Shown here piece after piece: positions 7,052 to 7,377 of a DNA stretch of 7,377 nucleotides. Location: assembly GCA_030592145.1 (NCBI GenBank), contig JAUVKJ010000080.1, forward strand, positions 1 through 7,377, written 5' to 3'. The translations under genes and the position numbers were made by a program. Within the stretch, counting starts at the first letter, position 1. Every line of letters begins with the position of its first letter. The notes below the pieces were generated by a model. That model ran no database searches and was not told where the DNA came from. It saw nothing but the letters and a program-made list of their open reading frames with translations. This DNA comes from Bacteroides sp. Lineage in GTDB: Bacteria; Bacteroidota; Bacteroidia; Bacteroidales; SM23-62.

Positions 7052-7163
7052 ATTGAAATTATGGATTATGGAATAAACAAAAGCCTAAATATAATTGATA
7101 TATGCTAATAAAAGGGGAATTAATAATCTGTATTTTTAAGAATAATTTAAAAATCAGTCCCAC
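7052..7163. promoter_or_regulatory. Divergent A/T-rich intergenic region, probable promoters for tal and the dehydrogenase
   Basis: This 112-base gap separates two genes that point away from each other, so promoters for both should lie here unless transcription starts inside a gene. It is far richer in A/T than the flanking genes. A minus-strand TATATTTA (plus positions 7093-7086), about 35 bases upstream of the tal ATG, is one base off the Bacteroidetes -7 consensus TAnnTTTG. A TTTT stretch lies 16 bases farther upstream as a weak -33 element. On the plus strand, TATTTTTA at 7131-7138 is also one base off, with no convincing -33 partner. The existence of promoters is inferred from gene arrangement; the exact boxes are weak. 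Confidence 0.5.
7132..7154. promoter_or_regulatory. Perfect 8+8 inverted repeat, candidate operator
   Basis: ATTTTTAA (7132-7139) and TTAAAAAT (7147-7154) are exact reverse complements separated by seven bases (GAATAAT). The half-sites are 15 bases apart, start to start, and the right arm ends nine bases before the dehydrogenase ATG. This fits a site for a dimeric regulator controlling the dehydrogenase and perhaps the divergent transaldolase string. An mRNA hairpin made only of A-U pairs would be weak, so a DNA site is the better reading. The A/T richness of the region raises the chance of coincidence. Confidence 0.4.
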
Positions 7164-7377
7164 ATGAAATCAATGGCCCTTACCGGTATCGGAAAGATCG
7201 GAATGATCAACAAGACTGATCCTGTCCTGCGGCAAGACAAGGATGTTCTGATTCGTGTAACGCATATGGGAGTATGCGGTTCGGATATGCACTACTACAC
7301 TACCGGGCGCATCGGAAGCAACCGGGTTGAATATCCCTTTGTTGCGGGGCATGAAGGATCCGGTGTAATCGAGGAAA
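7164..7377 (+). CDS. Zinc-dependent MDR alcohol dehydrogenase, sorbitol/xylitol dehydrogenase-like (partial at the right edge)
   Basis: Only the first 71 residues are in the window; the frame is still open at the right edge. The segment is the N-terminal GroES-like catalytic domain of a medium-chain zinc dehydrogenase. The catalytic zinc residues are visible: Cys38 in GVCGSDMHYY, and His63-Glu64 in the GHEGSGVIEE segment. The GVCGSD.HYY pattern followed by a GRIG segment and YPFVAGHE is characteristic of the polyol dehydrogenase branch (sorbitol/L-iditol 2-dehydrogenase, xylitol dehydrogenase). That branch oxidises polyols to ketoses with NAD+. The NAD-binding domain is missing, so the assignment rests on a short piece. 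The ATG at 7164 matches the usual family N-terminus and has no Shine-Dalgarno. It is transcribed away from the transaldolase string across a shared A/T-rich region. Confidence 0.87.
   Translation, partial: MKSMALTGIGKIGMINKTDPVLRQDKDVLIRVTHMGVCGSDMHYYTTGRIGSNRVEYPFVAGHEGSGVIEE

Noticed and set aside
1..7377. Mobile elements, CRISPR arrays, tRNA or rRNA genes
   Set aside because: I saw no transposase or integrase, no regularly spaced repeats, and no tRNA- or rRNA-like segment. Coding sequence fills nearly the whole window.

Overview
The window looks like a piece of a Bacteroidetes/Bacteroidales-type chromosome of moderate GC content. The evidence is indirect. Most start codons lack a Shine-Dalgarno sequence and are preceded by short, often A/T-rich stretches. 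One protein is a lipoprotein whose Cys is followed by Lys and an acidic run, as in Bacteroidetes exported lipoproteins. The protein families (Gfo/Idh/MocA, S1 sulfatase, CBS-less KdsD-type isomerase, PfkB kinase) are also typical of that group. Nothing here fixes genus or species, and I see no mobile element, CRISPR array, tRNA or rRNA.

Layout: two tightly packed gene strings converge near position 3959. The plus-strand string runs from the left edge: the 3' end of a Gfo/Idh/MocA oxidoreductase, a lipoprotein sulfatase, a NagD-like HAD-IIA phosphatase, and a divergent PHP-domain protein. The minus-strand string starts near 7051: transaldolase, a SIS-domain arabinose-5-phosphate isomerase-like protein, an isochorismatase-family cysteine hydrolase, and a PfkB sugar kinase. 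The two strings end one base apart. To the right of the transaldolase, a 112-base A/T-rich gap carries a perfect 8+8 inverted repeat and separates it from a divergently transcribed, truncated zinc-dependent polyol (sorbitol/xylitol-type) dehydrogenase.

How the genes may work together: the minus-strand genes and the divergent dehydrogenase fit sugar or polyol handling. The dehydrogenase could give a ketose, the PfkB kinase phosphorylate it, the isomerase interconvert pentose 5-phosphates, and transaldolase pass carbon to glycolysis. This is inference from family membership and gene order; none of the substrates can be read from the sequence. On the other strand the sulfatase would act outside the cytoplasm on sulfated substrates, while the oxidoreductase, HAD and PHP proteins are predicted to be cytosolic.

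The least ordinary items are the PHP protein, which keeps some metal-binding motifs and has lost others; the SIS-only isomerase, which keeps all four catalytic positions but lacks CBS domains; and three inverted repeats in intergenic gaps. All genes belong to known superfamilies. I did not find clear evidence of a new system.
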